64,000 nt of DNA, from assembly GCA_021776655.1 (NCBI GenBank), contig JAJFFK010000023.1, positions 1-64,000 of the forward strand, given 5' to 3'. The translations under genes and the position numbers were made by a program. Source of the stretch: Henriciella sp. (GTDB taxonomy: Bacteria; Pseudomonadota; Alphaproteobacteria; Caulobacterales; Hyphomonadaceae). Numbering within the stretch: position 1 is the first letter of the stretch; the number at the start of each line of letters is the position of its first letter. Shown piece after piece: positions 33,185 to 41,724 of the stretch. The notes beneath the pieces are model-generated. The model was not told where the DNA came from and ran no database searches. It worked only from the letters and a program-made list of their open reading frames with translations.

Positions 33185-34657
33185 TTAGTCTGCGCCTCTT
33201 TTCAAAAACAGCACCCGCACATCATTGATCAAGCCATCAACAATTGGACGAAACAATAGCGCCAATGACAGACCATAGGTGAGCACTCCGACTGGGACTA
33301 AAATCAACAATTGAACCGCACTCGGAGTTGCAGCCAAACTCGGCATCATAACCTGCGCGAGAATCAGCGCCGCAGCCATCAATACCGTCGAAACCAATTG
33401 TGGAGCGAGCACACGCCAAAGCTTTGCCATATTCAGGTTCAAATGGCGAAGAACTTCCATCTGGAACGGAAAGAAAAAGACAATATTAGCAATCAGGTAA
33501 GCGCCCGCCATGGCTGGTAAAGTGCCAATATATATGCCGATAGAAAAGGCGAACAAAAAGCCGACAGTCCGGATCAGCGCCCACCTCAGCAAGACATCTG
33601 CACGCCCTAACGCCTTCCAAACCTCATTCGTAATCGCGGCGAGTGACTGCAAAACGCCAACGAAAACTAGTATCGTTAGGATTGGACCAACCGCATCCCA
33701 CTGTGGCCCAAACATCAGGGCGACAAAGGGCGTCGCGACGATCGCCAGACCGGTCATCATCGGAAAGACAAGTGTACTCAGCACCGACAAAGCTTTCAGG
33801 TAAACTACGCCAAGCTGGGCCCGGTCATGCTTGAGTTTCGCCAAAGCTGGATATAGCGCGAAACTTGCCCCATTCCCCAATGTATGAACGGGCATCAGCA
33901 TCACCTGATACGCCCGGCCATAATATCCAAGCGCGGCAGAGTCCATAAAGCGGCCAATCAGTATGTTGTCTGTATTGCGGTTTATGAAGCCGACAAAAGC
34001 GGTCCCGGTCAAACCTAGCGAGAAAGGCAGAACCTGAATAATTTCATCCGCCTTATAGAGTAATTTTATCGGCGCATGATGACAGAGTAACCCACCAATC
34101 ATTTTCACCAGATAATGGGTTATTTGCTGCCAGACTAAAGCCCATATTCCGAACCCTTTCAATGCAAGCACAATCGCAACAATCGCCGAGATTATGGCTG
34201 CACTCGCATCGATAATGGCAATCGTTCGAAATCTGAAAGAGCGTTGCAGCCAGGCCATCGGCACAAGAAAAACGCAGTGCATGAGCAATACGCACGACAA
34301 CCCACGTACCAAAGACTCAACAACCGGCTCATTAAAGAAAATCGCAATCCAGGGTGCGACAGCGAAGACCAGTAATGTCAGACAGCCCCCGAGCGCGAGA
34401 TTGGTCCAGAACGCACTCGACCAAAATGCCGCCGATGGCTCGTCAGCGCGCACCAAAGCAGCTGAAATACCGAGATCGTTGAACATGGTGAAAAATGCCA
34501 CAAATGCCATCGCCATCGCGACCAGACCGAAATCTGCAGGGGTTAAGAGACGCGCAAGGATCGGCAAAACAATGATAAATTGAAGGGCTGTTTTAGAGAC
34601 CGCTACTGTGACATTAATCACAACACCATTGGCCGTTTTTCGTGCGAACTGGTTCAT
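33185..34657 (-). CDS. Wzx/WzxC-like polysaccharide flippase
   Basis: A 490-aa membrane protein with about 12-14 helices, of the polysaccharide-export branch of the MVF/MATE-like superfamily. The N-terminus (TALQFIIVLPILARLLTPADFGLVAMAMA, residues about 23-51) is the WzxC pattern, followed by FNDLGISAALV. Such proteins flip lipid-linked oligosaccharides to the periplasmic leaflet. It converges with the PKS gene, 38 bp apart, and is somewhat poorer in G+C than the core genes (28 of 60 in one sampled line). It could serve the exopolysaccharide genes elsewhere; a role in exporting the NRPS-PKS product cannot be excluded but nothing shows it. Confidence 0.88.
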   Translation of the reverse strand: MNQFARKTANGVVINVTVAVSKTALQFIIVLPILARLLTPADFGLVAMAMAFVAFFTMFNDLGISAALVRADEPSAAFWSSAFWTNLALGGCLTLLVFAVAPWIAIFFNEPVVESLVRGLSCVLLMHCVFLVPMAWLQRSFRFRTIAIIDASAAIISAIVAIVLALKGFGIWALVWQQITHYLVKMIGGLLCHHAPIKLLYKADEIIQVLPFSLGLTGTAFVGFINRNTDNILIGRFMDSAALGYYGRAYQVMLMPVHTLGNGASFALYPALAKLKHDRAQLGVVYLKALSVLSTLVFPMMTGLAIVATPFVALMFGPQWDAVGPILTILVFVGVLQSLAAITNEVWKALGRADVLLRWALIRTVGFLFAFSIGIYIGTLPAMAGAYLIANIVFFFPFQMEVLRHLNLNMAKLWRVLAPQLVSTVLMAAALILAQVMMPSLAATPSAVQLLILVPVGVLTYGLSLALLFRPIVDGLINDVRVLFLKRGAD

Positions 34658-34936
34658 AATTGAAATACGGCGTCCTAGAATGGGATTCTGATGGTCAAAT
34701 CCGTGATTAGAAAGTTATCGGTCCTGCATCAATGCCTATAATATGCCACTTCGGTGTGAAAATCGCATTTATATCATAGGCGCAGAGATCGAATTTTCCC
34801 GCTGCTCGCACCGTAAAGATGGCGACCGTCGCCAAGAGATTATGCCGGCTCATCACAAACTCTTGGCGCAAAGACTCCAAACCTGCCAAAAGTCAGTTAA
34901 GCTTGCTTTCGACTTGCAAATTGGAGCCTATGCGAC

Positions 34937-36085
34937 ATGCACCGCCTATTCATAGCCGCCCTGACTTTCGGCCTGCTGACCGCTTGCGGAAAACCAACTC
35001 CGGTTGACCTGCCTGCGCAAACCTTGGTCACGCCGCCAGCCATGCGCGCCGTCAATGACCGCTTCGCCCGCCTGGCGCTCAATTGCGTTCATCGTGAATA
35101 CCCCAACAAGATCAGCCATGTGCTGACCTCGGATGCAGACGTGGCCGCGCCGCACCTGCTGACGCCCGCTTTCTATGGCTGTTTTGATTGGCATTCAGCG
35201 GTGCATGGCCATTGGCTACTGACGCGGATACTCAAAACCGATCCGAGCACACCGATGCGGGCTGAAATTGAGGCCGCCTTGTCGCAGAGCTTCACGGTTG
35301 CCAATATGACTGGCGAGCTGGCTTATTTTCAAGCTGATGGGCGCACCGGGTTTGAGCGACCTTACGGCATTGCCTGGTTTCTGCAATTGATCGCGGAGCT
35401 TGACGAAAGCCATGATCCGGTTCTGCAGGCCTGGCGTGAAACCCTGCGACCACTTGAAGATGAGATCGTGGCGCGGATCACAGACTGGCTGCCCAACCTG
35501 TCTTATCCTGTCCGCCTTGGTACCCATAACCAGACCGCCTTCGCTTTTGGCCTGATGCTGGACTATGCCCGCACCGTCGAGAATGTAGCTTTCGAAACTC
35601 TTCTGGTCAGCCGTATCCGCGAGTTTCATCTCACGGATGTAAACTGCCCGCTGGCCTATGAGCCGTCCGGTGAGGATTTTCTGTCACCTTGCTTGATGGA
35701 AGCCGATCTGATGCGCCGCGTGCTTAGCCGCGACGCGTTTTCCGGCTGGCTGATCCGGTTCCTGCCGACGCTGCCAACCGATGGCTCAACCGACTGGCTC
35801 ACGCCCGGCATCGTGCGCGATGCCAGCGACGGCAAACTGGTCCATTTGGACGGCGTCAACCTGTCTCGCGCCTGGGCATTGGAGGGGATCGCGGCGGCGC
35901 TGAACCCGGACGACCCACGCCGCACCGCCCTGCTCGCCTCGGCTCGATTGCATCGCGGAACCGGTCTGGCAGCGGTGTCAGAGGAACACTATTCCGGAAG
36001 TCATTGGCTCGCCAGCTTCGCCACTTACCTGACCACTCAGCGCGGGATTACCGGCGCCGGGCAGCCAGAAGATTCCACTCCGTGA
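34937..36085 (+). CDS. DUF2891 lipoprotein
   Basis: A 382-aa predicted lipoprotein: signal MHRLFIAALTFGLLTAC with lipobox LTAC at residues 14-17. The remainder matches the DUF2891 family by its HREYPNKISHVL, CFDWHSAVHGHWLL and HNQTAFAFGLMLDYA blocks and by the C-terminal EEHYSGSHWLASFA. The fold is expected to be an alpha/alpha barrel resembling glycan-degrading enzymes, but no activity is established. The last codons overlap the GTG start of the NRAMP-like gene (GTGA), so the two are coupled. The 279-bp gap upstream is A+T-rich, holds divergent promoters by position, and no gene. Confidence 0.85.
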   Translation: MHRLFIAALTFGLLTACGKPTPVDLPAQTLVTPPAMRAVNDRFARLALNCVHREYPNKISHVLTSDADVAAPHLLTPAFYGCFDWHSAVHGHWLLTRILKTDPSTPMRAEIEAALSQSFTVANMTGELAYFQADGRTGFERPYGIAWFLQLIAELDESHDPVLQAWRETLRPLEDEIVARITDWLPNLSYPVRLGTHNQTAFAFGLMLDYARTVENVAFETLLVSRIREFHLTDVNCPLAYEPSGEDFLSPCLMEADLMRRVLSRDAFSGWLIRFLPTLPTDGSTDWLTPGIVRDASDGKLVHLDGVNLSRAWALEGIAAALNPDDPRRTALLASARLHRGTGLAAVSEEHYSGSHWLASFATYLTTQRGITGAGQPEDSTP

Positions 36086-37290
36086 AGCTATCGCTGGGTC
36101 CGGGGGCGCTCGTCGCAGCGGCGTTTATTGGTCCCGGCACCGTCACGGCTTGTACCCTGGCCGGGGCGAATTTCGGCTATGCTTTGGTCTGGGCGCTGGT
36201 CTTTGCCACTGTCGCAACTGTCATCCTGCAAGACATGGCCGCGCGGCTTGGGGTTGGCGCGCGGCTTGGCCTCGGCGAGGCGCTGATGCAATCGGTTGGT
36301 ACGGGGCCGCTAAAATGGGTGGTTGGACTATTGGTGTTTGCCGCCTTGGCGATTGGTAATGGTGCCTATGAGGCGGGTAATCTGGCGGGCGGCGCACTTG
36401 GCGCTGAGGCTATATTTGGTGTCGACGGCATAGATCGTCGCCTGATCATTCTGGCGCTCTCTCTGCTCGCCGCAGGCGCGCTGATTCATGGCAAATATAA
36501 ACGCCTCGAACAGCTTCTGATCAGCCTGGTTCTGGTGATGAGCGCCGCTTTCATCCTCAGCGCGATCATTGTGCGCCCTGACCTGACCGCGTTTGCCGCT
36601 GGCCTAATACCGAGCATTCCAAGCGGCGGATTGCTAACCACAATCGCGCTAATCGGCACCACCATCGTGCCGTATAACCTGTTTCTGCATGCCGCCGCCA
36701 CGCGTCAGAAATGGGCCAGTGTCGACGGCGTAAAAGCCGCCCGGACCGACACAATGGTCTCGATCGGGTTTGGCGGCTTGGTCTCGATCCTGATCATCGC
36801 CACGGCCGCAGCCGCCCTGTTCCAATCGGGTATCAAAGTCGAGAATGCCACCGATATGGCGCGCTCAATTGAACCGGCCTTTGGTACAGCTGCGCGTTAT
36901 CTGGTTGGGATTGGTTTACTGGCGGCGGGCCTGACCTCGGCGATCACCGCGCCCATGGCCACCGCATACGCTTTGAGTGAAATGCTCGGCGGTGACCCGG
37001 CCCGGCGCAAGACCTTGTTCCGCTACACGGCGCTGGCGGTTGTGATCGCCGGGGCAGGTATCAGCCTGCTCGGCCTGAAGCCGGTTTCGCTGATCCTGAT
37101 CGCCCAATATGCCAATGGCTTGCTGCTGCCAATCATTGCGATCTTCTTGCTGATCGTGATGAACCGCAAAGCCTTGCTCGGCGAGCACGCCAATGGGCTG
37201 GCGTCAAATCTCGCGGGCGGCGCGGTCGTTGCCGTAACCCTCGGTCTGGGCCTGCGTGCAATCATGCGGGCAGCGGGAGTTTGGCCATGA
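36082..37290 (+). CDS. NRAMP-like divalent cation transporter (YcsG type)
   Basis: A 402-aa protein with about 11 helices. Its first helix reads FIGPGTVTACTLAGANFGYAL where classical NRAMP proteins have DPGN, and helix 6 reads TTIVPYNLFLHAA where MntH has MPHNLFLH. The missing aspartate and changed Met-Pro-His ligands mean that manganese/iron transport should not be assumed. The same variant clade includes B. subtilis YcsG, encoded with YcsF and KipI-KipA, as here. The start is GTG at 36082, overlapping the DUF2891 stop; the N-terminal extension in the open frame is out of keeping with the family. The stop overlaps the pxpA ATG. Confidence 0.85.
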   Translation: MKLSLGPGALVAAAFIGPGTVTACTLAGANFGYALVWALVFATVATVILQDMAARLGVGARLGLGEALMQSVGTGPLKWVVGLLVFAALAIGNGAYEAGNLAGGALGAEAIFGVDGIDRRLIILALSLLAAGALIHGKYKRLEQLLISLVLVMSAAFILSAIIVRPDLTAFAAGLIPSIPSGGLLTTIALIGTTIVPYNLFLHAAATRQKWASVDGVKAARTDTMVSIGFGGLVSILIIATAAAALFQSGIKVENATDMARSIEPAFGTAARYLVGIGLLAAGLTSAITAPMATAYALSEMLGGDPARRKTLFRYTALAVVIAGAGISLLGLKPVSLILIAQYANGLLLPIIAIFLLIVMNRKALLGEHANGLASNLAGGAVVAVTLGLGLRAIMRAAGVWP

Positions 37291-38033
37291 CAGACTGGAT
37301 TGATCTCAACGCTGACCTGGGTGAGGGCGAAGCGCATGACGCTGAGATCATGCACTATGTCACCAGCTGCAACATTGCCTGCGGCGGCCATGCCGGAAGC
37401 ACAGACAGCATGATCACGGCGCTGTCGCTGGCCAAACTCCACCATGTCGCCGCTGGCGCGCACCCGTCCTATCCTGACCGCGAAGGGTTCGGACGGCGCG
37501 ATATGGATATGTCCCTGGCTGAGCTGGAGGTCGCGCTGAGCGCCCAAATCAGCGCACTGAAGCAAATCGCAGACCAGCGGGCTTTCCCGATCAGCCACCT
37601 GAAACCACATGGCGCGCTGTATAATCGCGCCGCGAAAGACCGAACGCTGGCCGTCTTGCTGGCCCAACTCACCGCGAAACTCCTGCCCGATGCAAAGCTT
37701 GTCGGCCCCCCCGGATCTGCGCTGGAAGCCACGGCGCAGGCGGCGGCTTTGCCTTATGTCAGCGAAGGGTTCACTGACCGCGCCTATCTCGATGACGGTT
37801 CGCTGGTGCCGCGCGATCAGCCCGGCGCCGTGCTCGAAACCAACGCTGCACGCACACTCCAGGCGCTTGCCATCGCCACCACACAAAGCGTGACCAGCCT
37901 GAACGGCGAGACTATTCCCTTGCGCGTCCAAACCCTCTGCCTGCATGGTGACAGCCAAGGCGCGCTCAGCTCCGCCCGCACGATCCGCGCCGCGCTCGAC
38001 GCCGCTGGCATAGAGGTCCGCGCGCCGCAATGA
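37287..38033 (+). CDS. pxpA: 5-oxoprolinase subunit A (LamB/YcsF family)
   Basis: PxpA with PxpB and PxpC hydrolyses 5-oxo-L-proline to glutamate using ATP. The 248-aa product has the family N-terminus DLNADLGEGEAHDAEIMHYV and NIACGGHAGS near residues 27-36, HPSYPDREGFGRRDM near 59, and the SHLKPHGALYN block near 105, with the histidines and aspartates typical of this TIM-barrel fold. The ATG at 37287 is preferred over the TTG six bases earlier because it overlaps the transporter stop and matches the family start. The end overlaps pxpB by 4 bp. Confidence 0.93.
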   Translation: MTDWIDLNADLGEGEAHDAEIMHYVTSCNIACGGHAGSTDSMITALSLAKLHHVAAGAHPSYPDREGFGRRDMDMSLAELEVALSAQISALKQIADQRAFPISHLKPHGALYNRAAKDRTLAVLLAQLTAKLLPDAKLVGPPGSALEATAQAAALPYVSEGFTDRAYLDDGSLVPRDQPGAVLETNAARTLQALAIATTQSVTSLNGETIPLRVQTLCLHGDSQGALSSARTIRAALDAAGIEVRAPQ

Positions 38034-38656
38034 CCGACGCGCGCATTCAGATCATCGCTGAGGACGCTGTCGCCTTGCGCGTCGATACGGCGATGCGCGC
38101 CCAGATGCTCGCCGTACAGCTGCGCCAAACCGGCAACTGGCGCGAAGTGGTCCCCGGCTTGAACAGTGTTACGATCCGGTTTGATCCGGCGATAACTGAC
38201 CTCCGGTCGGCATCGCAGCAGCTGATCAATGCGCTCGATTGCAATCCCGGCTCGCCCGCTTCGACACCCGACACGCTCGAAATCCCGGTCCAGTATGGCG
38301 GCGCAAACGGCCCGGACCTCAGCGATATTTGCGCCCGCCTGAAGCTTTCAGAAACAGCCTTCATCGCGCGCCATAGCGCCCCAACATACCGAGCCGAGAT
38401 GATCGGCTTCACCCCCGGCTTCGCCTATCTCGGCGGGCTCGACGAAGCCCTTGTCGTTGCAAGACGCACCGCGCCGCGCAATCATGTCCCGGCAGGATCG
38501 ATCGGGATTAGCGGGCTCTATAGCGGTCTCTACGCCATGCCCGGTCCCGGCGGTTGGCCATTGATCGGGCGCACGGATAAGCTTTTGTTCAATGCCGGTT
38601 CTGACGACCCGTTCGTGATCCAGCCGGGCCAGCTGATCCGTTTCGTTCCGGTATGA
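38030..38656 (+). CDS. pxpB: 5-oxoprolinase subunit B (KipI family)
   Basis: A 208-aa protein with the allophanate-hydrolase subunit 1 domain: the N-terminal part ends in SVTIRFDP near residue 46, then IPVQYGGANGPDLSDICARL, EMIGFTPGFAYLGGLDE near 124-140, and RNHVPAGSIGISGLYSGLYAMPGPGGWPLIGRT near 148-180. This half-enzyme partners PxpC in the ATP-dependent step. Its B. subtilis homologue KipI was first named as a sporulation-kinase inhibitor, which is not relevant here. Coupled to both neighbours by 4-bp overlaps. Confidence 0.93.
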   Translation: MTDARIQIIAEDAVALRVDTAMRAQMLAVQLRQTGNWREVVPGLNSVTIRFDPAITDLRSASQQLINALDCNPGSPASTPDTLEIPVQYGGANGPDLSDICARLKLSETAFIARHSAPTYRAEMIGFTPGFAYLGGLDEALVVARRTAPRNHVPAGSIGISGLYSGLYAMPGPGGWPLIGRTDKLLFNAGSDDPFVIQPGQLIRFVPV

Positions 38657-39594
38657 GCGTCACAATCGAGACACCCGGCTTGCAAACAACATTGCAAGGA
38701 TGTCCGCGAACCGGTTATCGCCATATGGGCATGCCCTGGTCAGGCCCAGCCGACAGTTTATCGGCAGCGCTCGCCAATCGACTTGTCGGCAACGCGCCCG
38801 ACGCCGCTACACTTGAGATCACCTATGGCGGGCTGGCCCTGACATTCGACACACCTGTGTGGTTCGCTCTGACCGGGGCCGCCGCGCAGGCGCGCCTCAA
38901 TGGCCTGGCTATACTGCCGCACAAGACCCTGCACGGCCCCGCCAAATCAACCCTGCACATCGACATGGCCAGCCACGGCACCCGCCTGTATCTCGCCATC
39001 GCTGGCGGCTGGATTGGCGAAGCTGTCCTCGGCTCGCCCTCGACCTATATCCCGGCCCGGCTTGGCGGGTTCAAAGGCCGTGCCTTGCAGTCTGGTGATC
39101 AGCTGACCACGCCCGCACAGCCGGACAGATTACCAGCCCTGACTACCCCGCAGAACCTGCGCCCCCGCATGACCGACAGCTGCGTCTTGCGCGCCTACCC
39201 GTCGGCAGAGTTTGGGCAACTCTCGCCCGCCTCGCAGACGTCACTGTTTGGGCAATCCTTCCGGGCCAGCGCGCAAATCGACCGTATGGGCATGACGCTT
39301 GAGGGAGAAACGCTGGAGATCAGCAGCGACGGCAAAATGAAAAGCGCTGCGGTCTTTCCCGGCACCGTACAATGCCCGGAAAATGGCCAGCCGATTATCC
39401 TGCTGCCAGATGCCCAGACCACAGGCGGTTATCCCCGTATCGCTCATATTGCACGCTGCGACCAGCACCTGCTCGGCCAAATCAGACCGCGCAGCAAAGT
39501 GCAACTGATCCGGCGCACGACGCAAGCCGCGCTGAAAGACTATGCGGAGAAATCTGCCCTTTTGTCGAAATGGCTGCCGGGTTTTGTATTATAG
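38653..39594 (+). CDS. pxpC: 5-oxoprolinase subunit C (KipA family)
   Basis: A 313-aa biotin-dependent-carboxyltransferase-like (allophanate hydrolase subunit 2) protein. Family blocks: PGLQTTLQGCPRTGYRHMGMPWSGPAD near residues 6-32, NRLVGNAPDAATLEITYGG near 38-56, IAGGWIGEAVLGSPSTYIPARLGGF near 115-139, and LPDAQTTGGYPRIAHIARCDQHLLGQ near 255-280. Length agrees with KipA. It is the last gene of the DUF2891 / transporter / pxpABC operon and is followed by a nested palindrome. Confidence 0.93.
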   Translation: MSVTIETPGLQTTLQGCPRTGYRHMGMPWSGPADSLSAALANRLVGNAPDAATLEITYGGLALTFDTPVWFALTGAAAQARLNGLAILPHKTLHGPAKSTLHIDMASHGTRLYLAIAGGWIGEAVLGSPSTYIPARLGGFKGRALQSGDQLTTPAQPDRLPALTTPQNLRPRMTDSCVLRAYPSAEFGQLSPASQTSLFGQSFRASAQIDRMGMTLEGETLEISSDGKMKSAAVFPGTVQCPENGQPIILLPDAQTTGGYPRIAHIARCDQHLLGQIRPRSKVQLIRRTTQAALKDYAEKSALLSKWLPGFVL

Positions 39595-39603
39595 AGAGGG
39601 TTT

Positions 39604-39723
39604 GGTTTTGCCTCGCGCTAAGCGCCTTCGGCGCAGCGAGGCGAAGCCGGAGCGGGTGACCTGCTTCGCGAAGCGTGCCCGCAGGGCTTAGCGTTTCGCA
39701 AAACCTGAGAGCGCGAGGCAAAA
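39604..39723. repeat. Nested palindromic element between convergent genes
   Basis: The outer arms TTTTGCCTCGCGCT (39606-39619) and AGCGCGAGGCAAAA (39710-39723) are perfect 14-bp inverted repeats. The left arm region 39604-39623 also pairs with 39686-39705 at 16 of 20 positions. Inside are the hairpin GCGCC-TTC-GGCGC (39622-39634) and the 12-bp palindrome GCTTCGCGAAGC (39663-39674). It fills almost all of the 130-bp gap between pxpC and the convergent transaldolase gene, ending one base before the latter's stop codon. It may act as a bidirectional terminator or be a miniature mobile repeat. Confidence 0.7.
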
Positions 39724-39724
39724 C

Positions 39725-40378
39725 TCAAGTAATGCTCTGCCCGGTCTTGCCCCAGTCGGCGAGGAATGCCGCCAGGCCCTTATCGGTCAGTGGATGGGCG
39801 ACCAGCGCATCAAACACATTTGGCGGGATCGTCGCGACATCGGCGCCGAGCATCGCGCATTCCTGCACATGTTTCGGCCCACGGATCGAGGCGGCGAGGA
39901 TCTGTGTCTCAAACCCGTAATTATCATAGATCACCCGCAACGCTTCGATCAGGTCCATGCCATCCATGCCAATATCATCAAGCCGGCCAAGAAATGGCGA
40001 AATATAAGTCGCGCCCGCTTTCGCCGCCAGCAGCCCCTGATTAGCGCTAAAGCACAGCGTCACATTGGTTTTGATGCCTTCTTCGGTGAACGCTTTACAA
40101 GCCTCCAACCCGGCCATGGTCAGCGGGATCTTGACCACGACATTGCCCGCAATCCTGGCCAATGTGCGGCCCTCGATTAGCATCTTGTCGGCTTGCGTCG
40201 CGGTCACTTCGGCGCTCACCGGACCATCGGTGATGGCGCAGATCTCAGCGATCACTTCTTTAAAGTCGCGGCCGCTTTTCATGATCAGAGACGGGTTTGT
40301 CGTGACCCCATCAATCAGGCCAATTTTCTGCAGGCGAGCGATCTCACCTGTATCTGCTGTATCAACGAAAAACTGCAT
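39725..40378 (-). CDS. fsa: Transaldolase / fructose-6-phosphate aldolase-like
   Basis: A 217-aa small transaldolase (TalC/FsaA type). N-terminus [27 protein letters not shown] near residue 26-32, the Schiff-base lysine in VVVKIPLT near 85, and the later [14 protein letters not shown] near 131 all match. The enzyme transfers dihydroxyacetone units between sugars in the pentose-phosphate pathway, or cleaves fructose 6-phosphate; sequence alone does not decide. The ATG at 40378 follows GGAGAGAAAG and gives the normal length. Confidence 0.92.
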   Translation of the reverse strand: MQFFVDTADTGEIARLQKIGLIDGVTTNPSLIMKSGRDFKEVIAEICAITDGPVSAEVTATQADKMLIEGRTLARIAGNVVVKIPLTMAGLEACKAFTEEGIKTNVTLCFSANQGLLAAKAGATYISPFLGRLDDIGMDGMDLIEALRVIYDNYGFETQILAASIRGPKHVQECAMLGADVATIPPNVFDALVAHPLTDKGLAAFLADWGKTGQSIT

Positions 40379-40448
40379 CTTTCTCTCCAATCAAGTCACG
40401 CCGCCTGCCTATCAGACAGCACCGTGAAAGCCCATGACAAATTGCCAA

Positions 40449-40521
40449 GATTTCCTGATCGATCCGAAACAGCCGTGAGCGAAAACAGCCAGGCCGGGGG
40501 CTTCGGATCAGTCAGGAAATC
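40449..40521. repeat. Stem-loop carrying the dispersed-repeat core
   Basis: Arms 40449-40468 and 40502-40521 pair at 18 of 20 positions (GATTTCCTGA...GATCCGAA). The loop contains AGCCGTGAGCGAAAACAG (40471-40488), the most conserved block of the 90-bp repeats at 3935-4024 and 6570-6659. The right arm covers the last codons of the aminotransferase gene. There is no T-run, but the structure could end or slow transcription before the downstream transaldolase gene. Confidence 0.6.
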
Positions 40522-41656
40522 CCTGGCCCCAGCGCCGCTGAACCCGTCTCCGAAACAGAAAATCTGGCAGACGTGAGGTCAGATCAATCCGGCAGGTACG
40601 GGCCAGTATATCCAATGACCGCGCACACATATCGACATCATAGGTGATCTCTCGATTGGCCCATGCCCACGGGTTCATCTTGGGATGGAAGGTTCGCTGG
40701 TTCAGGATCGGTGCCCAATTGGTGTACACATGTTTGGAATTATCGTTGAGCACATAGGCCCCGCCGCGCCCGGCAAACGCTTGTGCGGCATCTGCGGTCT
40801 CGAACAGAACGGTCAGGCTGACGCCATTATCAGGGTCATGGTGCAGGGAGATTTGCAGCCCGTCATGGCCTGCCAACACTTCTGCAACCATCGCCCGGCG
40901 GCGTTTCAAGCGCGCCAGCATAGGCCCGAGCTTTGACAATTGAACACCCAGCATCGCGCCTTCAATCTCGGTCACCCGCATATTGTTGCCAACGAAGGTT
41001 TCAAGATTGTAGGTCTCGTCATGGCCGCGCATCGAGGCACCAAGATCGTGATAGTTTCGCGCCCGCGCAAACAGGGTAGGGTCGCTGGTCAGAACCGCGC
41101 CGCCTTCGCCAATATTGATATTCTTGTATGTGTTGAAACTGAACGCGCCAATGTCGCCAATCGCGCCGCAATACTGGTCCTTGTAGCGCACCCCGACCGC
41201 CTGACAGGCGTCTTCGATGACGATCAGATCATGCTTTTTTGCAATCGCCATGATCGCGTCCATATCGCACGGGACATTGATCATGTGCACTGGAATAATC
41301 GCTTTGGTATAAGGCGTGATCTTGGCTTCGATATCGGCCGGATCAATCGTCAGGCTCTCGTCAATATCGACCAGTATCGGCACCGCCCCGACCATGACCG
41401 GGGCCGTCGCTGTCGCCATCCAGGTATAGGCCGGCACCAGAACCTCATCGCCCGGCCCGATCCCGGCGGCGGCCAGTGCGCACATCAATGCGCCGGTCCC
41501 GCCATTCACCGTCAGCACATGATCGGCCCCGGTCAGATCACTCAGGCGTTGTTCAAACGTCTGGGTAAATCCGTCTCTGTTGCCATAGCGCAGCATCTCT
41601 CCGCCAGCGATCACACGCCCGGCGGCAAACCATTCCCTCAGACCTAGTTTGGCCAT
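40508..41656 (-). CDS. DegT/DnrJ/EryC1/StrS family aminotransferase
   Basis: A 382-aa PLP enzyme of the sugar-aminotransferase type. GGTGALMCALAAAGIGPGDEVLVPAYTWMATATAPV lies near residues 53-87, the aspartate pair of VIEDACQAVG near 149, and the PLP lysine in SFNTYKNINIGEGG near 183. Family members add amino groups to keto-sugars of nucleotide-linked intermediates or to cyclitols. The substrate is unknown. The ATG at 41656 has GGAGAG six bases upstream; the ATG six bases earlier is too close to that site. The last residues lie in a large stem-loop. A sugar-dehydratase gene is at 50864-52744 but not adjacent. Confidence 0.9.
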   Translation of the reverse strand: MAKLGLREWFAAGRVIAGGEMLRYGNRDGFTQTFEQRLSDLTGADHVLTVNGGTGALMCALAAAGIGPGDEVLVPAYTWMATATAPVMVGAVPILVDIDESLTIDPADIEAKITPYTKAIIPVHMINVPCDMDAIMAIAKKHDLIVIEDACQAVGVRYKDQYCGAIGDIGAFSFNTYKNINIGEGGAVLTSDPTLFARARNYHDLGASMRGHDETYNLETFVGNNMRVTEIEGAMLGVQLSKLGPMLARLKRRRAMVAEVLAGHDGLQISLHHDPDNGVSLTVLFETADAAQAFAGRGGAYVLNDNSKHVYTNWAPILNQRTFHPKMNPWAWANREITYDVDMCARSLDILARTCRIDLTSRLPDFLFRRRVQRRWGQGFPD

Positions 41657-41724
41657 ACGCATCTCTCCAGATTGAGCACTATCTGCATCCCGGCCTATTG
41701 TGCAAATATCATACCCGTTCGGGC

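Noticed and set aside
37023-38030. 335-codon frame antisense to the transporter/pxpA genes
   Set aside because: The plus strand encodes clear NRAMP-like and PxpA proteins with coupled overlaps; the antisense product is low-complexity and unlike any family.
40940-41647. 235-codon plus-strand frame over the DegT aminotransferase
   Set aside because: Shadow of a gene with a complete PLP-enzyme signature on the minus strand.
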